Positions 48,338 through 56,769 of a DNA stretch of 64,000 nucleotides are shown piece by piece. Under the pieces are notes generated by a model. That model saw only the letters and a list, made by a program, of their open reading frames with translations, was not told the origin of the DNA and did not search any database. The first letter of the stretch is position 1. Every line of letters begins with the position of its first letter. The stretch is from JAGOTP01 sp964567995. Its GTDB lineage: Bacteria; Patescibacteriota; Patescibacteriia; 2-12-FULL-60-25. The stretch covers positions 1 to 64,000 of the forward strand of contig CAZMOB010000002.1 in the NCBI GenBank assembly GCA_964567995.1. The letters run 5' to 3'. Made by a program: the position numbers and the translations under genes.

Positions 48338-49444
48338 ATGGCTCGCAAATCTTCTGAAGAACGAAACGACGGACGATCACTCGCCGTTCAGGGCGCGATT
48401 GATCAGATTAAGGAAAAATTTGGTGAGGGATCGATCATGCGTTTGGGCGAAGCTCGCAAAATGCAAGTAGAAGCCATTCCAACCGGTTGTTTGTCGCTTG
48501 ATTTAGCTCTCGGTGTGTTTGGGGTGCCGCGTGGCAGAATTGTTGAAGTCTTTGGTCCAGAAGCGTCTGGAAAGACCACCCTTGCCATGCATATTGTCGC
48601 TGAAGCTCAGAAAATGGGCGGTGTGGCGGCTTTTGTGGATGCAGAACACGCCCTTGATCCAGATTATGCTCGGAAAGTTGGTGTAAAGGTTGACCAGCTC
48701 CTTATTTCTCAACCAGACAACGGAGAACAAGCGCTGGATATCGTGGAAACATTGGTACGCTCCAACGCCGTTGATGTCATCGTCGTCGACTCAGTTGCGG
48801 CGTTGACGCCTCGCGCAGAAATCGAAGGGGATATGGGCGATCAGCATATGGGTTTGCAAGCCCGCCTCATGAGCCAAGCATTACGTAAGCTCACCGCGAT
48901 CATTTCTCGTTCCAATACGGTGGTGATCTTCTTGAACCAGATCCGTCAGAAAATTGGAATTGTCTTTGGCAACCCAGAAACCACGACCGGTGGAAATGCG
49001 CTCAAATTCTACTCATCCATGCGCATTGAAATCCGTCGCGCCGCGCATATCAAGGTCGCTGAGAAAATCATCGGAAATCGGGTAAAGATCAAAATCGTGA
49101 AGAATAAGGTGGCTGCTCCGTTCCGTACCTGTGAATTCGATATCATGTACAACGAAGGAATTTCGATTCCGGGTGACATGCTTGATGCCGGTGTCGACCT
49201 CGGTGTCGTGGCGAAGTCTGGTAATACTTACTCCTTCGAATCGGAGAAGCTTGGTGTTGGACGAGAAGTTGCTAAGCAAGCTCTAAGAGAGAAGCCAGAG
49301 CTGTTAGCCCAGATCCGCGCAAAATGTCTCGAAGCGTGGCAGTCACGTGAAGATGATCAACCAGGCAGCGTCACGGGACGAGGCAAGAATGCAGACGATG
49401 AAGACGACGAAAAAGACGAAGAAACAGCTCCAACCGAAGGTTGA
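48338..49444 (+). CDS. recA: Recombinase RecA (368 aa)
   Basis: Walker A GPEASGKTT (73-81), Walker B 'VIVVDSVAAL', loop L1/L2 signatures ('EGDMGDQHMG', 'FLNQIRQKIGIVFGNPETTTGG') and the acidic C-terminal tail identify RecA, which pairs homologous DNA in repair and transformation and triggers SOS responses. The ATG at 48338 (MARKSSEER) fits the family better than the TTG three codons earlier. No SD. ftsK follows after 40 bases. Confidence 0.98.
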   Translation: MARKSSEERNDGRSLAVQGAIDQIKEKFGEGSIMRLGEARKMQVEAIPTGCLSLDLALGVFGVPRGRIVEVFGPEASGKTTLAMHIVAEAQKMGGVAAFVDAEHALDPDYARKVGVKVDQLLISQPDNGEQALDIVETLVRSNAVDVIVVDSVAALTPRAEIEGDMGDQHMGLQARLMSQALRKLTAIISRSNTVVIFLNQIRQKIGIVFGNPETTTGGNALKFYSSMRIEIRRAAHIKVAEKIIGNRVKIKIVKNKVAAPFRTCEFDIMYNEGISIPGDMLDAGVDLGVVAKSGNTYSFESEKLGVGREVAKQALREKPELLAQIRAKCLEAWQSREDDQPGSVTGRGKNADDEDDEKDEETAPTEG

Positions 49445-49469
49445 TCTCGTCAGATAAGAGCAGGCCGGG

Positions 49470-49475
49470 TACAAT
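49470..49475 (+). promoter_or_regulatory. -10 box of ftsK, leaderless start
   Basis: TACAAT ends nine bases before the ATG at 49485; no SD. Confidence 0.5.
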
Positions 49476-49484
49476 CCTCCCATC

Positions 49485-51770
49485 ATGGCTAGACGAAAAC
49501 GCTCTTCTTTTGACCTTAAGCTTGATCCAGAAACGAAGCGAAGCGTTGCCGTAGTTTTTCTATGCGCGTTTTCGCTTCTTCTGTTTTTGGGAATGTTCGG
49601 CTTGGGCGGTTCAATTGGGGCACGTTTGGATAGCCTGCTTACTTGGGTGTTTGGTTGGGACCGGTTCTTTTTACCCTTCATTTCGCTAGCGACTGCTTAT
49701 CACCTCGCTGCGCCAGATCGTTTTCAGCTGCACATAAAGAACGCCATCGGTCTGTGTTTGTTCTTTCTTTCGCTGAACCCGTTCATGCACGTGTTGGCAG
49801 TGCCTGAAGTCGGTCCGGTTTCGGATCAGGTCGTGCGTGCGGTCGGTGGGAAACTAGGGTATTTATTGGCAGCACCGCTCGTAAGCTCGTTAGGGCTCTG
49901 GGGAATGCGCATTCTGTTTGGTGCTCTGTTCGTTATTTCCGTACTTCTGATCTTTAACCTCACGATTGAAGACATCCGTACGATTCTTGGTTGGATCAAG
50001 CGATTAGCGTTGCTCTTGGTACAGGGAATCTCCTGGCCCATGAAGCAGCTCATTCGTCTTCGTGAAGAAAAGCCAGCGACGGCTTCAAATTCCCCCCTCT
50101 TTTCAGACAATTTCTCAACCCCGGTCTACCAAGCACCTCTTTTAGAGACGGAGACAGAAGACGAGGAATCTGATGCAAGCGATTCAGACGAAGAAACGGT
50201 GGAAGAAGGGGATATCGAGGAAACAGCCGAAGAAGAAGGGGAAGAAGATGAAGAATCAGAAACGGAACCAGTTGTCCTTAAAGCCAAGCCCAAAAAACAC
50301 TATCCGAAGATTGAAGTTCCGTTGGATTTGTTGGATCGACGTGATCAGAAACCAACATCTGGTGATATTTCTCATAATCGTGAGGTTATTCGCCGAACCT
50401 TGGACAAGTTTGGGATTCCTGTGGAAATGGCCGAGGTCTCGGTTGGTCCAACGGTCACGCAATTCACACTCAAGCCTTCAGATGGGATTAAACTGTCGCG
50501 TATCACAGGGTTGCATAACGATCTTGCTCTTTCTTTAGCGGCTCATCCCATTCGTATCGAAGCACCTATTCCAGGTAAATCACTTGTTGGAATTGAGGTT
50601 CCTAACCAATCGGTGGCGACCGTCGGCATGCGCGAAATTCTTGAATCAAAAGAGTTTCGTGAGCGGAAACCAGGCGGCTTGCACTTCGTGCTCGGAAAAG
50701 ACGTGGCTGGCAAGCCTTGGACAGCTGATCTTGGTCGTATGCCGCACTTGTTGGTGGCTGGTGCAACTGGTTCCGGAAAATCCGTTTGTCTGAACGTCAT
50801 CATCATGACGTTGCTCTATACCTTCAGTCCGGATGAGATGAAGTTTTTGATGGTCGACCCAAAACGCGTGGAATTGCAGGTCTATAATGGGTTACCACAT
50901 CTGGTCACACCGGTCATTACGAAAACAACCGAAACAGTGAATGCCTTGAAATGGGCGTTGCGTGAAATGGATCATCGGTACGACTTGTTATCCAAAGTCG
51001 GTGCCCGTGATCTCGCGAGCTATAACGCGCGCGTTGAGGACAAGATTCCGTACCTCGCGATTTTTGTGGACGAATTGGCGGATTTGATGGCCACCTCATC
51101 CTCCGAGATTGAGGGACCGATCGTGCGCTTAGCTCAGATGGCTCGCGCCGTCGGCATCCACTTGATTCTCGCGACCCAGCGTCCCTCGGTCGACGTGATC
51201 ACTGGATTGATCAAAGCTAACGTCCCGGCGCGTATTGCCTTCGCTGTTGCTTCCTCGACTGATTCGCGCACGATTCTCGATCAACAGGGTGCTGATAAGC
51301 TCATTGGTCGTGGCGATATGTTGCTTTCAACGGCTGAAATGGCGACGCCAAAACGTATCCAGGGCGCCTTTATTTCCGACACGGAAATTTCGCGAGTCGT
51401 TGAATTTATCAAGTCGAAATACGATCCAGCCGATTATGATTTCAGCGTAACCCAGCGCGCGAGCAATGGATCCGGTGGTGCGGGCAGTATTGGCGGAGGC
51501 GCAGGTGGCGACGGTGAGGACGATGATCCACTACTTCCTGATGCAAAAGAAGAGATTATTCGTGCTGGCAAAGCCTCAGCTTCATTGTTGCAGCGTCGAT
51601 TGAAGGTTGGGTACGCCCGTGCCGCTCGTTTACTTGATCTGTTGGAACAAGAGGGATTCATTGGTCCTTCCGACGGGGCTAAGCCTCGTGAAATTCTCAA
51701 AGCCGATTTTGGTCGTCAGCTTGCACTTGAGAACGAGCCTCCTCAGGCCGATTCAGAAGAAGAAGCCTAG
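49485..51770 (+). CDS. ftsK: DNA translocase FtsK/SpoIIIE (761 aa)
   Basis: Four membrane segments (to about residue 160), an acidic linker (about 215-265), the translocase core with Walker A GATGSGKSV (near 425-433) and 'FVDELADLM' Walker B, and a C-terminal gamma winged helix ('LLQRRLKVGYARAARLLDLLEQEGFIGP') that reads polar DNA sequences. It pumps chromosome ends across the division septum and activates dimer resolution. The next gene starts six bases after the stop. Confidence 0.96.
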   Translation: MARRKRSSFDLKLDPETKRSVAVVFLCAFSLLLFLGMFGLGGSIGARLDSLLTWVFGWDRFFLPFISLATAYHLAAPDRFQLHIKNAIGLCLFFLSLNPFMHVLAVPEVGPVSDQVVRAVGGKLGYLLAAPLVSSLGLWGMRILFGALFVISVLLIFNLTIEDIRTILGWIKRLALLLVQGISWPMKQLIRLREEKPATASNSPLFSDNFSTPVYQAPLLETETEDEESDASDSDEETVEEGDIEETAEEEGEEDEESETEPVVLKAKPKKHYPKIEVPLDLLDRRDQKPTSGDISHNREVIRRTLDKFGIPVEMAEVSVGPTVTQFTLKPSDGIKLSRITGLHNDLALSLAAHPIRIEAPIPGKSLVGIEVPNQSVATVGMREILESKEFRERKPGGLHFVLGKDVAGKPWTADLGRMPHLLVAGATGSGKSVCLNVIIMTLLYTFSPDEMKFLMVDPKRVELQVYNGLPHLVTPVITKTTETVNALKWALREMDHRYDLLSKVGARDLASYNARVEDKIPYLAIFVDELADLMATSSSEIEGPIVRLAQMARAVGIHLILATQRPSVDVITGLIKANVPARIAFAVASSTDSRTILDQQGADKLIGRGDMLLSTAEMATPKRIQGAFISDTEISRVVEFIKSKYDPADYDFSVTQRASNGSGGAGSIGGGAGGDGEDDDPLLPDAKEEIIRAGKASASLLQRRLKVGYARAARLLDLLEQEGFIGPSDGAKPREILKADFGRQLALENEPPQADSEEEA

Positions 51771-51776
51771 TCTGCT

Positions 51777-52463
51777 ATGGGGTTCATCCAAAAAAGCATC
51801 AACCCCGGCGGCGGCTTGGGTCACGATTTGCGAGAACTGCGCACCAAAGCAGGTTTATCACTGGCAGAGGCTTCGAAGGCGAGCAAAGTGTCTGAAGGCG
51901 CGATCCGCGCCTTGGAAGAAGAGCGTTGGGAAGAAATTCCCGATCCACTTTACTTCGAGCACGTGTTTCGGACCTACTTATCTTTGTATTCCATCCAGCA
52001 GAATTACTATCTCGAAAAATATCGGATGTGTTTGAAAATCAAAACCCGTGAAAGAACGACACAAGAGCTCTTACCGCGTGAACGGGTTCGGCGGTCTGAC
52101 TTTACGGTTTGGTCGCGAGTGTTGGCAGTGGCAGGACTGTTTTTTGCCGCTTTTTTGGTTGGAGGATATGTTTTATACCAAGTACGTGCCGTGACGGCTC
52201 CGCCTTCCTTGATGGTAGACGTTCCAAAAGAAGGGGAACGGTTGGCGCTCCCGGTCGCAGACATTCAAGGGAAAACGGAACCGGATGCCACCGTTTCAAT
52301 TAACGGGCGTCCAGCGATTGTCGAGGCGGATGGTGTCTTCAAATTGACAGTCGATATCCCCTCTGGTCCAACAGTCATCGTGATCGAAGCAAAAAAACGT
52401 AGAGGAAAAGTCGCTCAAGAAATTCGTCACATCTTTTATCAACGAATGGTCGAAACTCCCTAA
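51777..52463 (+). CDS. RodZ-like HTH membrane protein (228 aa)
   Basis: An N-terminal cytoplasmic helix-turn-helix of the RodZ type (residues 10-85, 'LGHDLRELRTKAGLSLAEASKASKVSEGAIRALEEERWEEIPDPLYF' pattern), a basic stretch, one membrane segment (about 115-140) and an Ig-like outer domain ('DIQGKTEPDATVSINGRPAIVEADGVFKLTVDI'). RodZ links the MreB cytoskeleton to cell-wall synthesis; no mreB is in the window. It is probably cotranscribed with ftsK (six-base gap). Confidence 0.85.
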   Translation: MGFIQKSINPGGGLGHDLRELRTKAGLSLAEASKASKVSEGAIRALEEERWEEIPDPLYFEHVFRTYLSLYSIQQNYYLEKYRMCLKIKTRERTTQELLPRERVRRSDFTVWSRVLAVAGLFFAAFLVGGYVLYQVRAVTAPPSLMVDVPKEGERLALPVADIQGKTEPDATVSINGRPAIVEADGVFKLTVDIPSGPTVIVIEAKKRRGKVAQEIRHIFYQRMVETP

Positions 52464-52479
52464 CGAAAAAATCCTCTCC

Positions 52480-52607
52480 CAGACTGCGAAACGCTGTCAC
52501 GCGCGAGTAATGATTGTCCGGTGATGCAGGAGGACTTGTCCGGAAGAACTCCGAACGAGCCGCATCGTTGGCCAATCAAGAATGGCGTACAAGCGGTCCG
52601 CAGTCTG
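52480..52607 (-). ncRNA. Candidate small structured RNA (about 128 nt)
   Basis: CAGACTGCG at 52480-52488 is exactly complementary to 52599-52607, and the pairing continues with CGCT/AGCG inside; a TCC..GGA stem lies in the middle. On the minus strand the closing stem is followed eight bases later by TTTTTT, as for an intrinsic terminator. It contains GTCCGGAAG on the plus strand, like part of SRP RNA, but the rest does not fit SRP. Strand and identity are uncertain. Confidence 0.4.
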
Positions 52608-52712
52608 AAAGACGATAGAATCACTGATTAAACGTAAATTGTATCCACCAGGTTCGATTGAGCTTACAAAAAATAAGCTCTTTGGTCAACTAGAAGACGT
52701 GTTGATTTGGCG

Positions 52713-52748
52713 AAGCCGGGGATCGCGAGCATGCGCGTTCCCCGGCTT
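52713..52748 (-). terminator. Hairpin after the 129-aa lipoprotein gene
   Basis: AAGCCGGGGA pairs with TTCCCCGGCTT across a small inner stem. Confidence 0.65.
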
Positions 52749-52752
52749 GTGT

Positions 52753-53142
52753 CTACGGACAACCTCGATGGATCCTACGCAGGAGTGCCTGTGTGTAGTG
52801 TTCGCCCGTGAAGCGAGGCAGAATCGTCTCCTCGATGTGTCGCCTCTCGTGGCAGGCGGCTTCGGTCCACCCCTGCCGGAGGTAGTTGACCACGGCGAGC
52901 CGCATGACGATCGCACCCCAGCGCGCAGCGCGAGCATCTGTCGTTGAGATCTCGCAGTGAGCGATACGACCCACCATGTTCCAGGCGGCCTCTTCTGTTT
53001 GCGCGAACACCAGCTCCTCTTCGGGGATGGCCATCAGCGTGCAGTAGCCGCTCCATGCTCTCATGGGCGGACGTACCTCGGGCTGCATCGTGCAGCCACT
53101 CAGTGCGATCAGACCCAGTACCAAGGCAATACCGCTTCTCAT
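52753..53142 (-). CDS. Accessory-unit small lipoprotein (129 aa)
   Basis: The signal MRSGIALVLGLIALSGC has a classic LSGC lipobox, so Cys17 is likely lipidated. The mature part is helical with 'EEAAWNMVGRIAHCEIS' and 'AACHERRHIEETILPRFTGEHYTQALLRRIHRGC', three cysteines and many histidines. The ATG has AAGGAG about ten bases upstream. No promoter as good as in the other units is seen; TATATT near 53190 is a candidate -10. Function unknown. Confidence 0.75.
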   Translation of the reverse strand: MRSGIALVLGLIALSGCTMQPEVRPPMRAWSGYCTLMAIPEEELVFAQTEEAAWNMVGRIAHCEISTTDARAARWGAIVMRLAVVNYLRQGWTEAACHERRHIEETILPRFTGEHYTQALLRRIHRGCP

Positions 53143-53224
53143 GTTCTTCGCGCTCCTTGCCCGCGTGTAGGTTGGGGCGCGATGAATGTAATATATTATC
53201 TATATTTTGCCTAGACATCGCCCT

Positions 53225-53310
53225 AAACCCTGGTTTTAAACGAGAAGCGCCGCCAACGAAGGACGGGTGCCGGATTGGCAGGCGCGTCTCGTGGGCGGCG
53301 TAAGAAAGGG
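53225..53310 (-). terminator. Hairpin after the 269-aa accessory gene
   Basis: GCGCCGCC and GGCGGCG pair with further pairing inside, between the 269-aa and 129-aa genes; A/T-rich sequence follows. Confidence 0.55.
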
Positions 53311-53321
53311 GATGAGGTGCT

Positions 53322-54131
53322 CTACTCGTTGTTCGGGCGGCTTCGGCTCAGGTCGAGAAACCGCTCCCTGAGCTTGTCTGCATCATCCCCGAGCTTGGTG
53401 AGCCAGCCTGTCTTGGGGTGCGCAGCGAGTACGAGCTGGCTGTAGGCCATGGCTACATCCTCGCCCGTGTAGACGACCAAGAGCGAACCGATCCGATAGG
53501 CATCTCCTTCCACCAAGGTGGGAACGCTCAGGACGTCTTGCTTGTTCCCGGTGGCACCTACCTTCCTGCTGAAAACAGCACTCAGGGTTGAGGTTTCCCC
53601 TTGGGTGAGGCGGATCCTGATGACGAGGTCGTTGGACAGGCTGTACTCAACCTCCTCACCGGGTTTCGGCGGATCGCACTGGCCGATCCTGCCAGGCAGG
53701 ATTCCGGTAAACGCGACGAAGTTAAGGCAGTCGATGGTTGCCTCATGTTTTTCTTGGCGCACTCGGTCGTAGACGGCTAGGAAGTACAATTCCGGGATGA
53801 GCCGCTTCTTGCTCAAGGCCAGCTCGCGCCAGACCTTCTCGATCTCCTCGCGCAGTTCACTGCGGTGTTTTCCTGCATCGGTCAGCTTCTCTTGGAGCTC
53901 AGCTGCCTCGAAGTTCAGCGCTCTGATCAGTCTGGCACCTTTCGGCAGGATCAGAAGTATGAAGATGACGCTCGTGAGAAGAGGCCACAGGACGATCAGG
54001 AAGCTGTCTGAAGCCAGCTTGAGATACTCGATGGGTCCGCAGATCAGCAGACTACCCATCATCGCCCAGAGCACGGCGTTCTCGATCTTGTGCCTGAGTG
54101 ACGGGGCTTGGGTCGTATTGGTCGGTTCCAT
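53322..54131 (-). CDS. Accessory-unit membrane protein with coiled coil (269 aa)
   Basis: Two hydrophobic segments (about 15-35 and 43-60) are followed by a coiled coil (about 70-115, 'EAAELQEKLTDAGKHRSELREEIEKVWRELALSKK') and a soluble beta-rich domain with no known motif, probably cytoplasmic given the basic loops. The ATG at 54131 is preceded by a weak GA-rich stretch. Own promoter at 54274-54301 and a long leader hairpin. G+C-rich. Confidence 0.7.
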   Translation of the reverse strand: MEPTNTTQAPSLRHKIENAVLWAMMGSLLICGPIEYLKLASDSFLIVLWPLLTSVIFILLILPKGARLIRALNFEAAELQEKLTDAGKHRSELREEIEKVWRELALSKKRLIPELYFLAVYDRVRQEKHEATIDCLNFVAFTGILPGRIGQCDPPKPGEEVEYSLSNDLVIRIRLTQGETSTLSAVFSRKVGATGNKQDVLSVPTLVEGDAYRIGSLLVVYTGEDVAMAYSQLVLAAHPKTGWLTKLGDDADKLRERFLDLSRSRPNNE

Positions 54132-54177
54132 GACGTCTTTCGCTCGGCCAATCGGGTCTGAAGGTGGTGTTGCTACG

Positions 54178-54236
54178 GCATCCGATCGGCTTGGTCTAAG
54201 AGGGGATTACTCTTCTTACGCCAAGCCGATCGATGC
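54178..54236 (-). promoter_or_regulatory. 16-bp leader hairpin of the 269-aa gene
   Basis: Arms 54178-54194 and 54221-54236 pair throughout with one bulged base, between promoter and ATG. Confidence 0.75.
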
Positions 54237-54273
54237 AGGAGAATAGTCTCCTCCACTTGTTAAAGAACACCGT

Positions 54274-54301
54274 ATCCTAGCAAAAAATCCCGCTCTGTCA
54301 A
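54274..54301 (-). promoter_or_regulatory. Promoter of the 269-aa gene
   Basis: Minus-strand TTGACA, 16 bp, TAGGAT. Confidence 0.75.
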
Positions 54302-54309
54302 TCCAAATA

Positions 54310-54451
54310 CAAAACACAGGTCGATCATCAACACTCTCTAGGCACGAAGCCGCAAGCGTTACGAGCATTGCGAACTGGGTCTGACGATCGTCAGAGACAG
54401 AAAAATGCTTAGCTCGCCGAGCTGAGCTCGGGATGACCAGCCTGTGTTTTG
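54310..54451. repeat. Structured palindrome-rich element
   Basis: CAAAACACAGG (54310-54320) is exactly complementary to 54441-54451. Inside are a perfect 16-bp palindrome (54380-54395), a CGCAA/TTGCG stem and GCTTAGCTCG/CGAGCTGAGC. It sits between the 35-aa gene's stop and the next promoter, so it may be a 3' UTR structure, an RNA gene or a recombination site. Confidence 0.6.
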
Positions 54452-54498
54452 AAATACTCTGATCGAACGAAGGATAAAGGGGTGAGAGTCCCGAGGCG

Positions 54499-54606
54499 TC
54501 AGAGACGCGTTGGGACGTATGGTCGAAGTCGATGGGGTTGGGAGCCGTAGCCACCTTGCCTATCGTCTTCGTCCTGCTTCACAAGTTGCCGGGTTCGGTT
54601 TCCCAT
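54499..54606 (-). CDS. Accessory-unit 35-aa small protein
   Basis: A short frame starting at ATG 54606 (MGNRTRQLVKQDEDDRQGGY...) has AAGGGGA about nine bases upstream. It is hydrophilic and rich in Arg, Gln and Asp. What makes it credible is context: a perfect promoter at 54823-54851 and a 16-bp perfect leader hairpin, the same architecture as the neighbouring units. No family recognised; it could instead be a leader of a non-coding RNA. Confidence 0.45.
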   Translation of the reverse strand: MGNRTRQLVKQDEDDRQGGYGSQPHRLRPYVPTRL

Positions 54607-54640
54607 GAAGTTCGTCCCCTTATCTTTGGTTCGATCTCGC

Positions 54641-54786
54641 CAGCGTTTTGGAGGGTTGGAGGTGGCTATCACAGGTCCGAAGACCGGATAGACCGCAAGG
54701 CAGTGAATGAGGCGTCCGAGCCGAAGCCCAGAAGAGTCAAACAACAGTCTTGTTCCAGCGGCGGCTGGGGACCCTCCAAAACGCTG
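54641..54786 (-). promoter_or_regulatory. Long leader hairpin (16-bp perfect stem)
   Basis: 54641-54656 and 54771-54786 are exact complements, enclosing 114 bases with more small stems. Confidence 0.8.
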
Positions 54787-54822
54787 TAGAGATCAGGTCA
54801 GTTGCGCAAAAGGCAACCGAGG

Positions 54823-54851
54823 ATAATAATATAGGATTATTATTCTGTCAA
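54823..54851 (-). promoter_or_regulatory. Consensus promoter of the 35-aa unit
   Basis: Minus-strand TTGACA, exactly 17 bp, TATTAT. Confidence 0.85.
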
Positions 54852-55139
54852 GCGTCGGTGTCCAACCAACCGTAAATTGTGCTTATCTGAGCGCAGTTTT
54901 CTGTTCAGACCAAGTAAACAGAAATGAAATGGGGTTAAATGAGTGAGACGTAGGAAGTGGGTGGACTCAGCATGGAGAGCCCTGCCGTCCTGCCTACCTC
55001 TCCAGAATACGGTTGATCTGGAATGTGAGCAATAAATTATTACGTACTTTCGCTCAGTTAAGCCAATAAAATAGGGGTTTGGACGCTTATTTTGAGAATA
55101 AAATACAGGTGATCTGACTGTGGATAGACTGAGGAAAAG

Positions 55140-55250
55140 CCGGAGAATCCTCTTTGCGGAGCTTCGAGCCACTCACAAACGGTGAATGGCGCAGAGTTCC
55201 GGCCGGAGGGGAAGGGACGTCTTAGGGAATAAGACGCCCTCCGGCGGAGG
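55140..55250 (-). terminator. Hairpins after the 186-aa gene
   Basis: GCCGGAGGG with CCCTCCGGC, containing an inner GTCTTA/TAAGAC stem (about 55198-55246), then a second GC stem ending in CTTTTCC. Confidence 0.65.
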
Positions 55251-55265
55251 TGGCTGGTTGTCCAG

Positions 55266-55826
55266 CTAGGAGGTACGGGTTGCGTGACGGGTGCGGATCG
55301 GCCGCTCAGCCAGGACGCGCCGGGCGGCTTCCGAAAGGGCGGGTATGTCACTTTTGAGGAGCTGCTTCAGACTTTGACGGCTTCTCAGAACCCGGATCAG
55401 GGGCATCAGATCGTCAGCCGTGACAGATTCTTGACTCCGTTCGAATTGCTCCAAGAACGTGCTGAGGTAGAGGTATCCGTCCAGCAGAATCGCTTCACTC
55501 CACATATCGGCGAATTCCTGCGCGTAAGTGGCGGCCAGCTCATGGAAGCCCCGCTCTCCTGAGCCAAACAGGTCTTTGTAGAGCGCCACCTGAACATCAT
55601 AATGCCCATCCTCGTCGTCGGTCAGGACGGTAAAGTAAGCGATATTTACCCAAGGTACGAAGATCCTCGTCGTTACACGCCATTCGTAAATGTCATTGAC
55701 GTAGATGCCTTGTTCCTCCATCGCTGTGAGATGGAGGGGGGATCCTTTGAAGGCTTTGTTTCCGTGGATCAGCGTGACTTCGATGATTGAATGTTCGACG
55801 CGGCGACGGTTCCTCGGGATTTTCAC
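55266..55826 (-). CDS. Accessory-unit protein of unknown function (186 aa)
   Basis: The GTG at 55826 has AAGGTGAG about seven bases upstream. The N-terminal half is beta-rich ('RVTTRIFVPWVNIAYFTVLTDDEDGHYDVQVALYKDLF'), the C-terminal half helical ('FERSQESVTADDLMPLIRVLRSRQSLKQLLKSDIP'). No signal peptide, no known family. Single gene with its own promoter. Confidence 0.68.
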   Translation of the reverse strand: MKIPRNRRRVEHSIIEVTLIHGNKAFKGSPLHLTAMEEQGIYVNDIYEWRVTTRIFVPWVNIAYFTVLTDDEDGHYDVQVALYKDLFGSGERGFHELAATYAQEFADMWSEAILLDGYLYLSTFLEQFERSQESVTADDLMPLIRVLRSRQSLKQLLKSDIPALSEAARRVLAERPIRTRHATRTS

Positions 55827-55872
55827 GGACTCACCTTTTTCTGGGTGTCATCTGTCTGATTGATGACCTAAC

Positions 55873-55901
55873 AGTGTACCAGAGAATAGAAATATTGTCA
55901 A
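55873..55901 (-). promoter_or_regulatory. Promoter of the 186-aa gene
   Basis: Minus-strand TTGACA, 17 bp, TACACT with CTGG before the -10 box. Confidence 0.8.
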
Positions 55902-55982
55902 CATATTATTATGACAAAATGAAAAAAGCAGTCTAAAAGGGTACAGGTTCGATCTATTTTGGTATTTGCTACACTAGGAAGC

Positions 55983-56747
55983 ATGACGATTCAAAAACAG
56001 CTTGAGGCGTTAGGCTTGTCTGCGCATCAGGCGGCGGTCTATGTGTGTTTGGTAACACAAGGTCCTTCTCAGGCTGGCCCGATTGTAAAAGAGACGAAAT
56101 TACACCGGGCATTGGTGTATAGCGCTCTAGAAGCCCTAAAAGATCGTGGATTGGTCACCGTCGTCCATCGAAGCCGAGTGCAATTTTTCCAGCCAAGCGA
56201 TCCTGGAATCTTGCTCGAACAGGTCGAGCGTTTGAAAACGACCGCGCGTGAAGTGACAAAAGACATTCGAGATACGTTGAGTCACCGTGAAGAGCTTGTA
56301 TCCATTCGAACCCTGGTTGGCTACGATGCATTTTTGGTCAATCTGCAAGAAATGGCAGAATCAGCGGCCCAAAGTCCGAGTAAGCTTTTGTGCATGATGG
56401 GTGGCGCCGGTGGAGAGGGGAATAATCCCATCACAATGACGGGAACCTGGTATCCAACGTATGTCGCTCTCTGCAAGCAGTTGGGGATTAAAAAGCACAC
56501 GCTTGTGTCTGAACAGAATAGAGAGCCTTTCATTAAGGATTTTTTACCTCATCCCAACAATACGCTCAGGGTTATGTCGGATGCGTTTTCTACGCCCAGT
56601 TTCACCCGCATCACGGATCAGATCGTCTCAATCGAATTTTATCAACCAACCCTGACCGTCATTCAGATTCGCAATAAAACCATCGCCCAGACGTATCGGG
56701 ATCAGTTCGAGGTGCTGTGGAAACAGGGGACGGAAGTGCATGTATAG
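55983..56747 (+). CDS. TrmB-like transcriptional regulator (254 aa)
   Basis: The N-terminal winged helix ('QLEALGLSAHQAAVYVCLVTQGPSQAGPIVKETKLHRALVYSALEALKDRGLV') is the TrmB/sugar-specific regulator signature, followed by a short coiled coil and an effector-binding-like region. It is probably a DNA-binding regulator in the cytoplasm; ligand unknown. The ATG at 55983 is preferred to one eight codons upstream; TACACT ends about seven bases before it, so the message may be leaderless, though AGGA also lies close. Confidence 0.83.
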   Translation: MTIQKQLEALGLSAHQAAVYVCLVTQGPSQAGPIVKETKLHRALVYSALEALKDRGLVTVVHRSRVQFFQPSDPGILLEQVERLKTTAREVTKDIRDTLSHREELVSIRTLVGYDAFLVNLQEMAESAAQSPSKLLCMMGGAGGEGNNPITMTGTWYPTYVALCKQLGIKKHTLVSEQNREPFIKDFLPHPNNTLRVMSDAFSTPSFTRITDQIVSIEFYQPTLTVIQIRNKTIAQTYRDQFEVLWKQGTEVHV

Positions 56748-56769
56748 GCCGTACTCATCGACCAATTAT

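Larger units (their letters stand above)
54607..55265. other. Gene-free region: leader, promoter and unassigned sequence
   Basis: 54607-54851 is the leader and promoter of the 35-aa unit. 55140-55265 holds hairpins after the 186-aa gene. 54860-55140 is A+T-rich with nothing recognised apart from a DnaA-box-like TGTGGATAG near 55119. Confidence 0.6.

Noticed and set aside
52480..52607. 4.5S/SRP RNA
   Set aside because: Only GTCCGGAAG resembles the conserved SRP tip; the following GGAAGCAG part and the symmetric loop are missing.
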